NCBI GenBank assembly: GCA_002392705.1
Contig: DGHP01000167.1
Span: forward strand, 1 to 14,622
DNA from: Lachnospiraceae bacterium UBA3845
GTDB lineage: Bacteria; Bacillota; Clostridia; Lachnospirales; Lachnospiraceae
DNA: 14,622 nucleotides
Reading direction: 5' to 3'
Below, one piece after another: positions 14,049 through 14,622 of this stretch. The notes beneath the pieces were generated by a model, which did not search any database, was not told the origin of the DNA, and saw only the letters and a list, made by a program, of their open reading frames with translations. A program made the position numbers and the translations under genes. Within the stretch, counting starts at the first letter, position 1. Each line of letters begins with the position of its first letter.

Positions 14049-14353
14049 TCAGACTCTACCGTTGAAGTTGAAGGATTCTGTACAACAACAGGAGCTTCTT
14101 TATAGGAAGGAACGGTTGGTAGTTTGTCTTCATCCAAAACTTCAAGCCGTACAATCTCATGAACTTCAGGAACTAAAGTACTGTGGCTGGCCGGAAGATC
14201 GACAGCTTTACTCCGGTGCTTACGAATGTGATAGTAAAATGTGCTTGTCGGAACGTTGTTCTGATGGCACCATACCTTATCACTGAGGCCACTGGATCGG
14301 GCCTCCTGGATCAGGGTAAACCACTTTTGTTCAGTTGGATTAAGTTGATGCAT
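14009..14353 (-). CDS. IS66 accessory protein TnpA-like
   Basis: A 114-residue protein. Residues 1-48 (NPTEQKWFTLIQEARSSGLS, DKVWCHQNNVPTSTFYYHIRKH) match the helix-turn-helix start of IS66 TnpA proteins, where 'SGLs...WC..n.v...tFYyw.rk' is diagnostic. The middle (VHEIVRLEVLDEDK) is the usual weakly conserved linker. The C-terminus (SDHRIIRMLMGPNG) looks cut short and probably results from joining to downstream DNA by deletion. GGAG stands 7 nt before the ATG. TnpA is a small accessory protein needed with TnpB and TnpC for movement; those are absent here, so the element should not move by itself. Confidence 0.72.
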   Translation of the reverse strand: MHQLNPTEQKWFTLIQEARSSGLSDKVWCHQNNVPTSTFYYHIRKHRSKAVDLPASHSTLVPEVHEIVRLEVLDEDKLPTVPSYKEAPVVVQNPSTSTVESDHRIIRMLMGPNG

Positions 14354-14503
14354 GGCATGTCTCCAATCTTAGAGCTGTTTACTGTAACTTTGGAGTAATT
14401 ATCCCATGCTGAAATCCGAAATTGAATACGGGGTTTTAATTTGCGCTTACAATATTCCTGCCCTTTATGTCTGGAATTGAACAGAAAACCATATCGTAAG
14501 CTG

Positions 14504-14622
14504 TTAAACGTGCAGAGACGCATCCGTGTCCCCGGACTGATATGCCGTCAGTTTCTCTCTGAGTTCTGCCATCTGTTTCCTCAGCACGTCAATCTCCTGC
14601 TCAAGTGCTCCATTCTCCTGCT
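14504..14622 (-). CDS. C-terminal end of a coiled-coil protein, cut by window edge
   Basis: Only the last 38 codons and a TAA are inside the window. They read QENGALEQEIDVLRKQMAEL, then REKLTAYQSGDTDASLHV: a heptad pattern with Leu/Ile/Val at regular spacing and many Glu/Lys/Arg, followed by a short polar tail. Such endings occur in MerR-type regulators and many other dimeric proteins; no family can be assigned. It is upstream of, and in the same direction as, the IS66 derivative. The 150 bp between 14354 and 14503 holds only the element end and AT-rich DNA. Confidence 0.55.
   Translation of the reverse strand, partial: QENGALEQEIDVLRKQMAELREKLTAYQSGDTDASLHV

Larger units (their letters stand above)
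13793..14382 (-). mobile_element. Internally deleted IS66-family element
   Basis: The ends read inward as GTAACACGCTCCAAAA (from 13793, plus strand) and GTAAACAGCTCTAAGA (from 14382, minus strand), matching at 11 of 16 positions; IS66 elements begin with GTAA. Inside are an IS66 TnpA-like gene and a short frame resembling the end of the TnpC transposase. tnpB and nearly all of tnpC, which make a full IS66 well over 2 kb, are missing from this element of about 590 bp. Both flanks touching the ends read TGTA (13789-13792 and 14383-14386); IS66 normally duplicates 8 bp, so this may be chance. It lies directly behind hicB. Confidence 0.5.

Overview
The window looks like the chromosome of a Gram-positive Clostridia member, probably a gut-type Lachnospiraceae. 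This is inferred from GGAGG-type ribosome sites, the style of the sugar transporter and LacI genes, the clostridial form of HicAB, and moderately GC-rich genes separated by AT-rich promoters. I see no rRNA, tRNA or CRISPR array.

The core (about 1.0-10.5 kb, all on the minus strand) is a carbohydrate-use locus. Read in the direction of transcription it holds a LacI-family regulator (10466-9354), an extracellular sugar-binding protein (9259-7928), two CUT1-type ABC permeases that overlap by ATGA (7806-6850 and 6853-5969), a GH42 beta-galactosidase (5827-3785) and a GH2 glycosidase (3503-1044). The natural reading is uptake of a galactose-containing oligosaccharide, cytoplasmic cleavage by two glycosidases without signal peptides, and control by the LacI protein. 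No ATPase subunit is present, so a shared MsmK/MalK-type ATPase elsewhere is implied. A hairpin follows the binding-protein gene, and a triplicated terminator separates the GH42 and GH2 genes, so expression should step down along the locus.

The left edge holds the start of an LplB-like permease that leaves the window (minus) and, divergent from it, a small SH3-like protein without a signal peptide. To the right of the sugar locus, divergent from lacI, lies a membrane-anchored CapA-type metallophosphatase-like gene. It converges on a membrane-anchored cyclophilin (peptidyl-prolyl isomerase). Beyond these are a hicAB toxin-antitoxin pair under a consensus promoter, a short IS66 derivative that keeps tnpA and an apparent tnpC tail, and the C-terminal end of a coiled-coil protein cut by the window edge.

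The genes are mostly familiar. The less ordinary material is between them. Several genes have local duplications at or just past their 3' ends: 9 x 14 bp spanning the GH2 stop, 3 x 61 bp terminator units after GH42, and copies of the last codons of lacI and capA a few tens of bases past their stops. There is also a 34-nt dispersed repeat upstream of two small genes, and a 32-nt dyad in the lacI/capA divergent region. I did not find a clearly new multi-gene system.
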